Source: Chamaecrista fasciculata (Eukaryota; Streptophyta; Magnoliopsida; Fabales; Fabaceae). From it: a stretch of 64,000 nt of DNA. A model generated the notes under the pieces. The model searched no databases, had not been told where the DNA came from, and saw only the letters and a list, made by a program, of their open reading frames with translations. Numbering within the stretch: position 1 is the first letter of the stretch; the number at the start of each line of letters is the position of its first letter. Where the stretch lies: NCBI GenBank assembly GCA_003254925.1, contig QANZ01012859.1, forward strand, positions 1-64,000, in the 5' to 3' direction. A program made the translations under genes and the position numbers. Positions 1 through 13,181 of the stretch are shown in pieces.

Positions 1-1356
1 GCAGCGAACTGGGAAACGACCCCCGGCCAAATCCTGGTTCATCACAAACAAAGGGAAGCGAAAGATGGATCCGATTCACAGCAATCCTAATTGTAGTATG
101 GCCCAATAAAAGAACTCATCATGTTTGGGCCTTTGAATGAAATAAAACACTGGTAGCTTTCAACGAAGTTTTTCACTTTTATGTTCCCAGAAAAACTGGT
201 TGACCCAAGGAAAATGAAAGTTTGTTTAATGTACATACTTATAATTACTTCATTTTTAGATATTTTTATTGAAAAATTAGGACCCGCTACTTGTTAGTTG
301 TCTTTTCAAATAAAAATACAACAAATGGATATATTTATCAATTTAATAATAAAAAATGAAATATCTATACTATATTATATGGCTCCATCCTTTATGGTTG
401 GTCAAAAATAGTGAATTAAAAAATTAAAAAAGAAAACAAAAATCACTCACTCTCTCTCCCCACTTCTTTAAAAAAATAAATGAATTAAAAAAAATACAAA
501 AAACAATTAAAAATTAAAAATGCCACCACTCTCTCCCCACTCACTCTCCCTATATGAGGTAATTTCAAATTGGTCCTAAATATTTTATAATTTCTCAAAT
601 TGGTCCCAAACTTACTCTTTTATCAATATAAAAATTTAATATAATTTTCAACTTTAAATCAATTCAAACGTTACATGCGGGCACGCCAAGCCCTAGTATA
701 TATATATATATATTACAGTATTTTTGTTCGGGAAACGATTGAATAGGAGGTTGCGCACAATTTGGTAACCACCAAAGGAGGTTATAACTTGCAAGGTACT
801 TGTGGATAAAGGATCAATAAGTGAACGTAAGAACGTAGTTACAACTTACAAACTAAGACTAAATTTACAAATACTATGCCTCTTCAAGATTTGCAAAATT
901 ACAACCTCAAATTGTTACGTACACAACTATTTCCATTGCACTTCTATTTCCTTCGCTTAAGACAATGAAATAAGCATAGAGACCGGAGAAGAAGACGAAG
1001 AAAAAGAGCTTCTACCTTTAACCCAAAGCACAAGCAACGCAAAATTGATAACTACATTATGATTGCTCATATATTCCTGAAATATCTACATCAATTAAGC
1101 ATATCACTACTTAAGCTACTGCTTAATTCCTATACCATGACATCTTTTTCCTTTGCTTTCTCTGTTTTCTACTTTCCTCCCCTAACACAGTCGACACATT
1201 GTGAAATACCCCCATACGATAAACAAAGGGGTGCACCACTTGATAAATGTGTAAAAACTATATACTATATATCAAAATATAAAAGGAAGGTTAGCTAAAT
1301 GACACCAAAAAGAGCATGTTGAAGTTGAACTATTGGTGGCTTGGCTCTGTTTCCTA
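1..1356. other. Intergenic and GATA 3' flank
   Basis: No gene is supported here. The stretch is AT-rich and holds one short Helitron (listed separately). From roughly 960 onward it is probably the 3' flank and 3' UTR of the minus-strand GATA gene. Short open frames have no recognisable protein content. Confidence 0.6.
364..696 (+). mobile_element. Short non-autonomous Helitron
   Basis: The element starts TCTATACTATATT directly after an A and ends CCCTAG directly before a T. This is the Helitron signature: 5' TC, 3' CTRR, insertion between A and T, no target duplication. A short GC-rich stretch (GCGGGCACGCC) precedes the 3' end, where Helitrons carry a hairpin. The 333-bp body has no coding capacity. 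The same 5' start and body recur at 35610 and, in part, at 30223 and 25408. Non-autonomous status is inferred from size. Confidence 0.7.
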
Positions 1357-2492
1357 TTAAGCGAAAACAAAGCCACAAGATAATGCCATCAAACAGAAAG
1401 CAGCTTGTTCTTCCTCCCCTAACTTCCTTTTTCTCTGCCATCTTTGTTTCTTTAAAACCGAGGGCATTTGCTGAAATAAAACCTCGCCACTCAATCCCAT
1501 AATGTTCATCTTCATCCTCAAGCACTCATTTGTATCACTGTTACTATTACTACTTGAGCTTTCAGCGCTGTCTCTTTTCACGTCTTGGGCTTTGTTGTTG
1601 AATCCCATTGAACCAGCCCTTCTCTTTCTGTATCTTATCCCGCAGGCGTTGCATAGGGTCTGCAACACACACAAACACACTTGCTTTGTTCAATTCGCGT
1701 TCTCAAATAACTGAATAAGTAACAAATAACTGAAGGTCAAGCTCAAGGGTATGTATGATGTATCATCATGGTCAAGGTCAAGAACAAAAAGTATAACCAT
1801 GTGATGCAGCTGGTGAGACAAGACAAAAAGTTCAGCGGGAAAAGGATGTCGCAATCGAGAACAAAGAAAAAGACCCCCAAATCAATACAAGCACTAAAAA
1901 TAGTAACGAGACTGAATCGATAAAATTTGAAGCTAAGCAAAATCCCAAATAAAGGAAGGTAATAGGACGAAAATTATAATTTGCATAAATTAAAAGAAAA
2001 ATCCAAAAAAAGAAAAAGAAAATCACAGTCAGGCATAGTACAACTAGAAACGGTTGCCCGAGGACTGAGGAGTGTAGATATTTCCATGGAAAGGCAAAAG
2101 TGAAGCAAGGGGAAATTGTGCAAAATTCCCTAAGATGGATTAATTAGTATATAATGATACACCACCAACCTAAAATTGACCCTATATGAAATCAACCAGA
2201 ATAAAATCCTAATGAAGAGGGTAGCGGATAGTTCACTTCATGACAAGGAATAAAACCTATAAAGCTATAGGCAAGTAAGACTAAGCCACAAGTGACATAA
2301 GTAACACAATGTGAAGTGAAAAATAAATGAATAAAATGAGTGAATTTGAGTGGTGGGCATAAGTTTGACCTTGGGCCCAGCGGGTCCTCCTCGCCAAAGT
2401 GGGGTTTTAGTGGTTTTGCAATCCGTACAGCACTTGTTGTTCTCACCCGATGACGTTTCCTGAATCATATCATAATTCATAACCAACGACAT
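1357..2492 (-). CDS. GATA transcription factor, GATA15/16/17-like (B class)
   Basis: CDS exons are 2370-2492 and 1357-1659 (minus), joined in phase 0 through AAG|GT and CAG|A; 141 residues. The single zinc finger is split by the intron, as in plant GATA factors. Exon 1 carries CTDCKTTKTPLWRGGPAGPK and exon 2 starts TLCNACGIRYRKRR, giving a C-X2-C-X18-C-X2-C finger and a basic tail, so it should bind W-GATA-R sites in the nucleus. The C-terminus reads KLGEEEQAAFCLMALSCGFVFA, the LLM-type tail of B-class GATAs, but the usual first leucine of LLM is cysteine. Arabidopsis GATA15/16 are of similar size (about 140-150 aa). The ATG at 2492 was chosen because upstream in-frame sequence offers only a TTG; a second in-frame ATG lies four codons further in (2478-2480). 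These B-GATAs act in greening and cytokinin-linked growth in Arabidopsis; that role here is inference. Confidence 0.88.
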
Positions 2493-4300
2493 GTTAGAAT
2501 TATTAGGTGGAGAACAGGGCAATCATAAATGCAACAGGGCAAGCTCATAATTCACTCAAGCCCACACCTTTTCCTTTAGATCCATCATTACCATTCCACC
2601 CACTTTCAAATCAAACACAGCAGAGGATTAGGTTTAGTGGGTTTTTTCATAGCCGCCGAGAAAGAAAACCCACGTAAGATTTTATCGAGAAGCACCGAAT
2701 CCAGATACAGAGGAAGTGATCAGAGAAATTGAAGATGGAAGAACGAATTGAAATGGAAGTGAAAGTGGTGAGTGAGTAGCTAGTGGCGGCGTTGCTGCAT
2801 TAGTGAGCTTTATAAAACGAATGTGTAGTGAAACAGAAAGAGCATCATAAAGGTGGAGACTAATTAACAAGATATGTATACAAAGAGAGGCAAGGAAACA
2901 ACCGACAGTGTGAATATACACAAAACCCTAGAGCAGGGCTTCACAATGACGGAAATGCCCCCAATGTCTCGCATAATTCATAGTGGCAACCCGCCAAATT
3001 TCAGATAGTGGCGCCGCCACGTGTGCGCGTGTTGTTTACACACGCATGAAAAGGAAATTTCAAGAGCCCTCTCTCCTCTGTCTGTAATCTGATGATAATG
3101 ATACCATCATCTCAACTCCTTAAACTCATATCTAACTATAGTAAAAATGTTAGGAGGCTTCATTTCACTTCATGCATAGTTGAAAACACTGTAAACACCA
3201 TAATTCAAGATTCGCAATCATGTGAATTTTCCCCCTTGGAAGACCACTCTAGTAGAGCTTTGTTATAGCAAAGCATTATCAATGCCATACGGTCTTTTAT
3301 TAATGATTTTACTCCAAGACGAGCAAATTAATATATACAAGTACAAAAACTGTCTGCGCAGTGGGAGAATACTTGATGACCTTAAAACATCCGAACCGTA
3401 TGGCAGAAACCAAACGATCATTGCCAATTTTGGAATGTCAGTTAGCTGCGATCGCGAATCCACCAAATCCAATAAAATCTTAAACCACAATTTCTTTTTG
3501 AAGCTGTCTCAGCTTTGACAATAGACTGAGTTAGGACTTAAATTCTATGTTTTATTTCTTTAATATGATCGGATCTGCGGGAACATTGGGCAGAAACATT
3601 TGCAAAGCAAGGAAACAAAAAAGCCCATAGTTGCCAACTATATATAACATTTTGAGAATACAAGATAGTTATATATGACCAAAAAAAAAGAGAATACAAG
3701 ATAGTTCCGACACTTTCTAAATAAAATTCACATAGCAAACTGAGAAGACGACCACCTAGAGAATAAAACGAATAATATAGAACTTTCCACAAAAACGCTT
3801 ACAAGGGGGGGAAAAAACCAACAACATCCTGCATAACTATAGCGAACAAACAGCATCATTTGGCATTTGCCAAAAACACCCAAAATAACAACTGAAATTT
3901 ACCGACTCCAAATCTGGATTAAACTGACTTTAATAGCCAAATCACTGGGAATGATGACTCGGCAGAAAAGGAAGGAAGTATATAAAAATATGGAGTGGCA
4001 AGAAAACCGTGCCACCCCAATCTGCCCCATGACATATGAAAAACCAGCTGTTGCAAAAACCCAAGCCGGTCCAGCAACCTTTTATATACCAAGGCTGGAC
4101 CCCTGTAGGATCCCGATTCACAATGATGACTCTGACTCGACTCCCCAACTTTTGTCCCATCATACTCAAGGACTGCACCGATTGATCAGCCAAGACTCCT
4201 GCATCTATATAATAAAGGAAAACACTTAACAAAATGAGACATGCGAATGGCAAAAATTATTAACTCTGTTCTAGAAAGACATTAGGTTCTACAAATACCT
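2493..4300. other. GATA 5' region and importin 3' UTR
   Basis: The part from 2493 to about 3060 holds the 5' leader and promoter of the minus-strand GATA gene. From about 3540 to 4300 is probably the 3' UTR and 3' flank of importin alpha. Open frames at 3222-3518 and 3867-4229 show no domain and no codon bias I can defend. No other gene is visible. Confidence 0.55.
2809..2814 (-). promoter_or_regulatory. Probable TATA box of the GATA gene
   Basis: The minus strand reads GTTTTATAAAG here, about 315 bp upstream of the chosen ATG. Transcription would start near 2780, leaving a leader of roughly 290 nt. This is a motif match only. Confidence 0.4.
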
Positions 4301-7300
4301 TCAGTTAAAGTTGAATCCACCAGAAGGAACAGCTGGAACCTCGTTGCCACCAAAGTTGAACCCTGATTGGGAAGTATCTCCTGGAGGCATAGTCTCATCG
4401 TCTTCCTCCATCCAATATGTTTCAAGAATTTTCACCGCTTTTTCATAAATCTCGGTGTTGTCATGACTCTGTAAATTCTCAATTTTCTCCAGCCCCTCAG
4501 CATCATCGATCATTTGAGCATATAGATTCACGCCACCAGTATTACCAATATTTTTATCAGCTTCTCCTACCTTCAAGATGTTTTCAAGCCCCTCCAAACA
4601 AACAGTCACAATTCTAGGATCCGGACAGATGAGAAGATCACACAAGGGCTTAATGCAGCCCTGACTTACCAGGTACCTGTCAATCAAGGAAATAAATCAC
4701 TTAAAATTTAGTAAAGTTGTAACACCACTAAATTCATGAGAAAAGTACAAAGTGAAGAATCTATCTGTACTTGATTTGATCATGAGATCCACCAGATGTA
4801 GCATTTGAGATTGCCCAAGCAGCCTCTTTCTTGATATCAAACTCAGCATTTTGGAGAAGGTGCACGAGAGGACCAATTATATTAGCCTCAATTACCGCCT
4901 ATGGAAGTATAAAATAATTTGTAGTCAACATCAAAAGAGTAGATTGACAATTTTAAGTATCCCAAAAGCCAAATAGCTAGTCAAAGAAAATTAAAGATAG
5001 GAAACTCTTAGACATACCTGAATCTGCTGTTTATTCCCAGCAGTGATATTTGATATGGTCCAACAAGCTTCCTTCTTTATGCTCTTTTTATAATTATTTG
5101 TCAATAGATTTAAAAGGCAAGGAAGAGATTGATGGTTGATGATAACCTATGGCAGAAACAAAACCACATTAAAACAAAGAGAAATGTCAAACCTAAATTA
5201 TGAGCAAGAAAGAATCTTTCACGACTAAACATAAATTAAAATATAATCTTAGATGTTATAGTTATCTCAAAAGAATCCTACATAGGTCACACTTGATGAA
5301 GTCACAGAAGAAGCAAAGTCATTCAACTGTATTACACTAGTCAGGAATCAACGCCGATATTCTTCACCAATCAAAAATTCAAAACCCACACCAAAGAAAA
5401 GCTTTATCATGACTGAGCAACCACAAATCAAGCATGTATACCAAGAAAGACTTGGTAATCTTGAAAGGACAGGTAAAATGAATCAACGTTAAATATGACC
5501 TGAGGGCCAGCATAGGTAGCCAGAGAGAAATAAAGAACTCTCAGATACCAGGTAACACATGGATGGACATCTCTATGAAAAATATGTACTATAAGTGACA
5601 ACAACCAAAATACAGTGTTTTTTTTCCTCTTTTTAATGGCAAAGAGTAGAGCTTTCTATAACTTATCCCATCTAATCCTAAAACAGAAGTGACAGTAAAA
5701 TTAAAAGGGAATCAAAAAGACAAATTCCTGAACTTCATACCTGAGTCTGCATATCATCTCCAGTGACAATATTTCCAACCGTACGAAGAGCAGGAATAAG
5801 CACAGATGGGGATGGATGCCTTAACAATAGCAGAAGATCAGAATTACGTCCGTAATGACATGAATATACATTAGCTCATAACCTTGAGATGGATCCAGAG
5901 TACTTACAATAGAAGCTCAACAAGCCGAGGACATACACCTGCTTCAATTACAGCTTGTATCTTGTCATTTGTACCATCAGAAAGATATGAAAGTGCCCAA
6001 CAGGCATCAGTCAAGACTTCTTCGTCATTTGAATGGATAAGACGGGCAAGAGCAGGAAGTGCAGGTTTAACCTGTAAAACTCATGAAGCCAAGAGATCAA
6101 TTATCACTTGATAAAGGCAGGATATACTAAATGAAACAAAGGAAACCACAAAGTGAGCAATTTGAGTGGTGCGAAGATTTACATGCATGACTGCCACTCG
6201 ATCAACATTACATCAATTACATACAAAAGATAATACAGTTACTACTAATCAATGACACAGTACTCTACATTGTAACGCATAAACATTAAACACTAGATTC
6301 AAGTTAAAGAAAAACCAAAAAATATGACAGTCTATTATATCTCTTCTTTTTGCATAACTGAACCTTGCATTTCAAACATGGTTACAACTCAAGTAACCAC
6401 GGCCAAGATATTGCAAAGATAAAACAATTAAACAGAAGAAAGTTAAGATACGAAAAATGTCAAGACTTCATAATTCAGAGACAGGAATCTATATTCTTAT
6501 ACCTGATCAAACGGAGGCTGTGGCTTGCCCCTGCAGAAGTTTGAAAGTGTCCAGGTAGCATTTCTTAGCATAGAAAGCTTAGCTTGCTCATTCAACTGAG
6601 TCAACAGAGGAAGCAAGGCTCCACTGTTGAGAACAAGATCACGGCATCTGGGAGAATCCCCAGCAACATTTCCTAATGCCCACACGGCCTGTGAGTTCCC
6701 AACAAATAAAAAAAATACAAAAGAAAAAAAAAAGTTATTTTTTACTACACGAAATCATGCAAATTATAAGGAACTTTCATGCATATCATCAACTACATAT
6801 TATAACACTAGGAACTCCAGTACTGAGCCCAGCCTCTTTACCCACACATATGTTAACCAAAGTACGCACACACCAAGAATATACCTACAGATAACTTATG
6901 CTCCAATATTAAATTAACATGTTTACTAGATAATAGAGCTACCCCTTTAATTTAAAAGAAAAGGAAATAATAAAAAAGGATAAGGACGTATCATGATAAT
7001 CAATATATTATCCCCACTTTCTTAGTTTCTCTTAGAGATTAGATGAGACCATACGAAGAATATAAAATATACACCTGTTCCCGGACATCATCACTTGGAG
7101 AACCAAGGAGTTTGACAAAGATTGGAACAGCCCCGTGATCAATTACCACCTTGGTGTTTTCAGATGTGCCAGATGCTATATTTGTCAGAGCCCAAGCTGC
7201 CTCAAACTACATCATGTACTCAACCATGTTAATGGCTATACATAAACAGAAATAATATACTAACTATATAAACAAAGTGGAACGTAACAAACCTGCAGCT

Positions 7301-8418
7301 GAGGAAAGTCTTCCCTCATCAAAAATTCAACAAAGCGAGGCACTACACCAGCTTGTATAACCTCCTCAATTGGCGGGCTACGCTCTGTTATACATAAACC
7401 TAACTTTAACATAGATGCGTAATCACTAAATAATCAAGAAATGTGTTTTAAAGATCAATATCTAACCAATTGAAAGCAACTTCCGAAACTGAGTTGTTGA
7501 CTCAAGCTGCAAGTTACTATCATCTGACCAAACACCTTGAACCATTGATGGTAGATATTCCAACTGCAGGGAGACAAGAAGGGAAGCAATTAATATGACA
7601 TGGACCCATCATTCACAATAACAATTAAACATCGATGCACCAAATAATTGAGTAAAATGTGAACGGATTCCAAATTGTGGAGAAATAAAAGAGAAATGAA
7701 TTGAAACATATGACCAATGCCATAGCCCATTACGATATTGCATATTTCCGTTTGAACAATATCTCAATTCTCATTATCCATTCTCTACTATCACGCTCCA
7801 ATATACCATGGTCAAATTTGGAAATAACCAATTTAAAGTATATAATCCGCGAACAGTCTATAAACTGATAAACAAGAGCTCTATTTAGACAATTAGAAGA
7901 ATCACCGGTTCGACGTATTAGAATCAGTTGAAAATTGTTGATATAATTCAAGCTGAAGCCAAGGTCAAAAATAATTTTAAAATAAAACGAAAAAACCAAA
8001 TGGAACAGCATGGTCATATCGCCTGATAAACTAGCTGGGAAGATCATATAGCTCACAAAGAGTTGGTACTTGTTAAATTGGGTGAACAAACACAAAATAG
8101 TAGATACATAACTCAGCCGACAATCCGTCGAAGCAATTCCCATTAATTATCTCACAAGACCAAATTTAGAAACAAGAAATAATAGAGATCACCGAAATTT
8201 ACCTTCTTCTCTACGGCAGTTGAGTGGATTGAAGCAGGCATCTGCTGAGCCTGGAGGCCCTCGCGCCTCTTCTTCTGCAAACTCTCTTCTCTACGGTTCT
8301 TTCGGATCTCGACCATGGTATCTTCTCGTCGTCTCCGACCTTCTTCAGCATCCACAGCTACCTTATACCGATTCCGACGGACCTCGGTCCTGGAGTTACC
8401 GGTAGGGCGATACGACAT
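4301..8418 (-). CDS. IMPA: Importin subunit alpha (nuclear import receptor)
   Basis: Ten exons on the minus strand: 8203-8418, 7467-7563, 7293-7384, 7075-7206, 6503-6688, 5908-6071, 5741-5819, 5018-5146, 4771-4898, 4301-4676. All junctions are GT-AG and in phase, giving 532 residues, the length of Arabidopsis IMPA-1. Exon 1 encodes the arginine-rich importin-beta-binding domain ([20 protein letters not shown], then two further basic blocks). Residues from about 73 to 490 are armadillo repeats with the Trp/Asn ladder that grips classical nuclear localisation signals (for example [39 protein letters not shown]). The acidic tail contains [18 protein letters not shown] and ends GGFNFN. It carries NLS cargo to importin beta for passage through the nuclear pore. 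Which Arabidopsis paralogue it matches cannot be settled here. Confidence 0.97.
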
Positions 8419-8586
8419 CTTAATAGAATCGAAAGAAGAAAACGAGGAAACAAAAAAAAAGTAGAAACCCTACAAAGGAGAGTGAGGAGTCAGAAGTGGG
8501 TTCGTAATCGTAGGGTTTGAGAAAGGAAGGAAGTCGGGTTTGCAGAAGCTTGAGGGTTTGAAATGGAAAAAAGAAAGGGAAAAAAG

Positions 8587-8594
8587 TTTATATA
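8587..8594 (-). promoter_or_regulatory. Probable TATA box of importin alpha
   Basis: The minus strand reads CGCTATATAAACTTTTT. This lies about 170 bp upstream of the ATG at 8418 and would place the start of transcription near 8555. It is a motif match with sensible spacing. Confidence 0.5.
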
Positions 8595-8599
8595 GCGTA

Positions 8600-11429
8600 G
8601 TGGAACGACAGGTCGCGATGAAACTGGACCTGGATCGGCTCGCATTTACGAAAATGCCACTGGTTTGAATTTGAAGGTGAGGGAACAGCTCACTTGGATT
8701 GGATGAAACTAGTAAAGTGAAGTCACCACACTTCCTACTTCCTAACGTAACGCCGTCAAATTACTTCAATTGGGCCGGCCTATTTGGGCCTAAGGCCAGG
8801 CCCAATCCCGAACATAAAAAAATGACAAAACTTGTTTGGTTTACAAAATTTATAACCAAAAATTATCAATTTTTTTATATTTTGAAAATTTTGTGGAAAT
8901 CAATCATTCTAAGTTGAAGCTTTTTCATTGCTGCGCGGTATCAAATATCTCAAGAAAACACGGCAAACCCTGAATAAAATTCAGATATGTAGAGGATTAG
9001 TTATTAGCTCATCCTAGTGGGATATTTTGGATAACAAAAAAAAATAACTCAGGAAAAAAAAAGATTAAAGTACACTTTTGGTCCTATAACTTTTGCTCAT
9101 GTCTCAATTTGGTCCTATAACTTTTTTTATTGCACTCTTTGTCCCATATCTTTAAAAAAAAAGTTGCAGATCTGGTTTCATATCACTTTTGGTCTTATAT
9201 CTTTTGGTTAGGTTACATAATTGGTCTCATATCTTTGTAAACAAGTTTCATCGCCAGTCCTACTTAATCCAAATATATGAGACCAATTATGCACCTGATC
9301 CAAAAATATGTGACCAGTTATGCAACGTGACTAAAAGATATATGACCAATTCTATAACATGAACCAAAGATATAGGACCAAAAGTGTAACATAGGACCAA
9401 ATCTGCAACTTGAGCAAACGATATGGGACTAAAATTGCAACAAAAAAATTTTGGGACCAAATTGAAACCTTAAAAAAAATTATGAGATCAAAAGTACACT
9501 TTGAAAAAAAAAAAACAAAGTAGATTGTAAAAGTATATGCTCTAATATAATATTAAACAAGTCATGTGAAATTCAACCGTTGAGATTGACGTCATTCACT
9601 AATCATCGTTCCAGGCCTGGAGTAATATTTTAATGCTCTGCTACTGACGAGCATAAATTCTTAAATGTCTGCTTATTTTGAAATTTGCATTTTAAAATAC
9701 AAACAATATATTTTTATAATTGTAAATCGTCACAATACATAATCAAAATTTCCATAATGTTCACTACCAAAAAAAAAATTCCATAATGTTTTCGGATATT
9801 TTAAAATATACATTACCAAAAAAATATATACACGAAATGATACAATTTACAGGGCGATGTGCAACTATGTTGTTATCTTTCTTTTATTATATTGATTTCC
9901 TTGCATTCTTGTAAAAAGTGCGTAGCTGTGCAAGAGCAACTTGACCGTTGCAAAAATCTGGGTTGAAAGTTGCGAGTTGAGATGAGATTTGAAAAATATA
10001 GTTAGGGTTGATCATATATTTGGTAAGATATGATATGATTTTCATATTCGGACCTATAGATATGGATGGATTTTAATCAATTTTCATTTTTTATCTTTTT
10101 CTTTTTTTTGCTAGAGAAGAAATGGACAAAACACCTAACGCAGGTGTTAGTCTTTATTCTCATAAAACCTACTTAAATACTGACACATACTCACTTTCCA
10201 TCGATGTATTTTTTACCTTCTTAAATAGTCTAATCTTCATAATTTGGCTCAGATCTCGATTTGAATAGATTTTTAAGTGAATTATTTTTTTATTGATATA
10301 AAATTTATTTTCATTAATTTTTGTATTTATAATTATTAAAAATTATAAAATATAATATATTATTAAACTATTTCAATATGTATGAACTAAGATTTTACTT
10401 TTGTAATTTAATTTTCTTTTATGTATAAAGTATCAAATTAATATATTTTTATATATGAAAAATATTTAATATCTAATTTTTATATAAAAAAATTAGTTTT
10501 ATATGTAGACCCGAATTCATTAAAGTTGGACCTAGACTCCCACCCAAATTAACAGAATAAAATTTGTCGATCCCTATTGAATATGAATATTTTAATTATC
10601 CTTAGTTGTTTTTCATTCTCGAACCACCCGTATATATTCTGAAACTCAAACCTACTTGATTTGAAACCCTTGCGACACACTCGTTAGTCGTTACTTTACT
10701 ATGTTTTTAAGTTGACAAAATGTAATTTTATCATTTTATAAAAAAGTAAAAAAGAATTAGACAAAGACTCAATTTACCTTCACGGTGAATTAGGTTATAG
10801 CCATGAGTCACTGCTTGGTTTAAATGAAAGAATCTCCTTGAATGATCCCTACAAGTCAATGAACAACAAGTGCAAGGCCTACAATTCACTCTTGATGCTT
10901 AAGTTAAATTGAATGTAATATGAAACGAAGGATGTTCTAATTCAATGAAGTGTTCTAATCAATCCAACGGAGTAACAACAATGTAGAGCATTGAAATGCA
11001 TCAACACCCAAAATCATCAATCTCTCTTTCCTCACTTCAATATTAATAAAAATTAAAAAGGAAAAAAATATCAGATCAATGGTGATTGACAATAACAAAA
11101 TCCCGTTGTTGTATCAATCAAGCTTCTTATAAGTTTTTTTTAAACACTGTGTTAGTGTATGCACATGATAAAACATAAAAAAAACATACTTGACCCAATA
11201 AATCAATGAGTCAATGGACTTTTTTTTTCTCTTTTTTGTTGGACCTTAAGTAATTCTGAACTTTTAGCCCAAGATCACAATAAAATTATTCCAAAGACTA
11301 CGACACAACGCTCGGGCTAAAAAAAAAAAAACAATGCTTTTGCTGAGCTTTAAAGATTGCCAATTTTTTGTTTATCTTATCTCATCCTGGAAAAATTTTT
11401 GTTTATCTATTTTTTGTTCATTCAACTTT
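8600..11429. other. Intergenic, AT-rich, no gene seen
   Basis: Upstream flank of importin alpha followed by AT-rich intergenic DNA. It contains one foldback element (9064-9503) and many homopolymer tracts. I see no coding exon, tRNA or other RNA gene. Confidence 0.6.
9064..9503. repeat. Foldback element, 'cacttttggtcc' family
   Basis: The left end reads AAAGTACACTTTTGGTC and the right end GATCAAAAGTACACTTT, its inverse complement. The inside is built of degenerate copies of 'tttggtcctataactttt' on the left and their complement on the right. Related foldbacks occur at 24240, 30448 and 53327. No clean target duplication could be assigned. Confidence 0.6.
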
Positions 11430-12110
11430 GGCATAAGACCCTTTCGTGCCCCAAATATTTTAGGTCATTAGTTATATTTCTAACATTTGTTTTATGTCAA
11501 CTATGCTCCCAATATGAAACGTTGATGTCAATTATATTATAACCTCAATTTTTTTGGGCCAAATTCCTATGTTGGTCCTTCAAGTTTGCTCAAAATTCTA
11601 TTTTGGTTCCTCAAGTCTCTGGCAAACTTTCCAGCGAGATACATGGCGGCCCCAACGACTACGAAAACTCCTAATACAAGGTTTTTTTGACCTCTTGAGT
11701 TCAATGACGGCCTTCATTTTGCGAACAAATGACTGAAAATATGATTTTCGGCAATTGTGTAATTTTTCGGCGACTATGTAATTTTTCGGTGGCTTGCCTA
11801 TCATTTTTTTTTTTCGCAAAATGGAGGCCTTCATTAAACTCAAGAGGTCAAAAAAGCTTGGATTAGAAGTTTTCGTAGTTGTCGGGGCCGTCGAATATCT
11901 CGCCGGAAAATTCACCAGAGACTTTAGAGTCCAAAACGGAACTTTGAGCAAACCTGAGTGACCAAAAAAAGACTTTGGCCCAAAAAAATTGAAGTTAGAG
12001 TATAATTGACACCAACGTTTCACATTGAGGGCATAACTGACACAAACCAAATGTTATGGGCATAACTGAAACTGACCCCAAACGTTAGGGGCACAAACGA
12101 GTCTTTTGCC
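11430..12110. mobile_element. Foldback MITE, Mutator-like
   Basis: Terminal inverted repeats start GGCATAAGACCC and end GAGTCTTTTGCC, with extended inverted similarity inward ('gtgccccaaa' against 'ttaggggcac', 'cctcttgagttcaatgacggcc' region against 'ggccttcattaaactcaagagg'). The 9-bp flanks TTCAACTTT and TCTAACTTT agree at 7 of 9 positions, as expected for an old Mutator-type target duplication. Small open frames on both strands inside it (11554-11736, 11598-12050) follow from the palindrome and are not genes. Confidence 0.6.
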
Positions 12111-12763
12111 TCTAACTTTTTCCATCTATAATTGCTAAAAATAAAAAATTAAATCATAAATATGAATACATTAATAAAATATTTCAATATTTATAAAAAC
12201 TTTAATATTTTTTAATAAAAAATTGTTAAAGTATTATATTTTTTATATATAAAAATATATTTATTATTACTAATGGGTATATGGGTAAGCCTAGATCGAG
12301 ACCTGTAGAATAAATTTCAAAGTCTCCATTAAATATGGATATTTTGTTCAACCCTAGATTTTATCAAGTAAGGTTATTTGAAAGGGTTCAATTGTATTTT
12401 TGCAAAAAAAAATCTGTTAGATTTGGCCATGTGAGTTGAACTCAACTTAAATCGACTTACATATTTATATATATTTTCATATTTTATGTTAATATTATCT
12501 AAGGACTTCTCTATTAAAAGTAAAAAATGACTCTACATTCTTTCATATTTATTTTTATATATTTTTTTAAAATAGTAATTAGTTAAACATAAATATGATA
12601 TATAATATAGAATTAAACCCTTCTATTCTAATCACTAGGCCACTTCCCAATCTACCACGTAATTATCTTTAGTAAAAGACACACCGTAAGGTCTCATTAG
12701 TGTCGGTGTCAATATCCATATCCACAACCACCACCCCCTTAAGAATTTTCAAGATCCGTGATG

Positions 12764-12768
12764 AGAGT
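12764..12768. repeat. Target-site duplication, left
   Basis: AGAGT immediately precedes the TG of the left LTR and is repeated exactly after the CA of the right LTR at 22633-22637. Confidence 0.9.
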
Positions 12769-13181
12769 TGATAAACTGGAAAATGGCTGGCACTTACCTA
12801 GTTCACCGGAGAGGGCTGCAAGAGCCAAGACTTGAGCAAAGACCTGCAAAAGCTTCACAGGGGGCCCTGCGAAGTGTACTCCGACGCTCAAGTTAGTACG
12901 AGAATAATCAGAGAGTGAGAGAGTTTTAGAGTGTAAGAAGTAGCTAACCTTGAACTGGTGAAATGGGCTCTATTTATAGAGCAGGGAGGAGAGAGGTGGT
13001 CAGCGTGCGGGGCGGACCACGTTCTGGGCACGATCTCCACCAGCGAAGATGGTGGAGACCGAGATTTGCGGAGCAAGGCAATCGTGGGAGATTGCGTGTT
13101 GTGTTTCTAGGCGGGCGCCTAGAAGCTGGAGATCGTGGGTATGAACAAGTCAGTAACCCACGATCTCCCGTAGCGTGGATT
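12769..13181 (-). repeat. 3' LTR (left), cut by the N run
   Basis: Identical to 22029-22442 except for one fewer G in the G-run near 12860 and a C-to-T change near 13177 in a CpG context. The last roughly 190 bases of this LTR, plus the polypurine tract, fall inside the N run. Confidence 0.93.

Noticed and set aside
3222-3518. Plus-strand 98-codon frame upstream of importin
   Set aside because: No domain, no initiator or splice context, and an overlapping frame of similar length on the other strand; likely chance.
3942-4253. Minus-strand 103-codon frame
   Set aside because: It lies directly after the importin stop on the same strand and is best read as 3' UTR.
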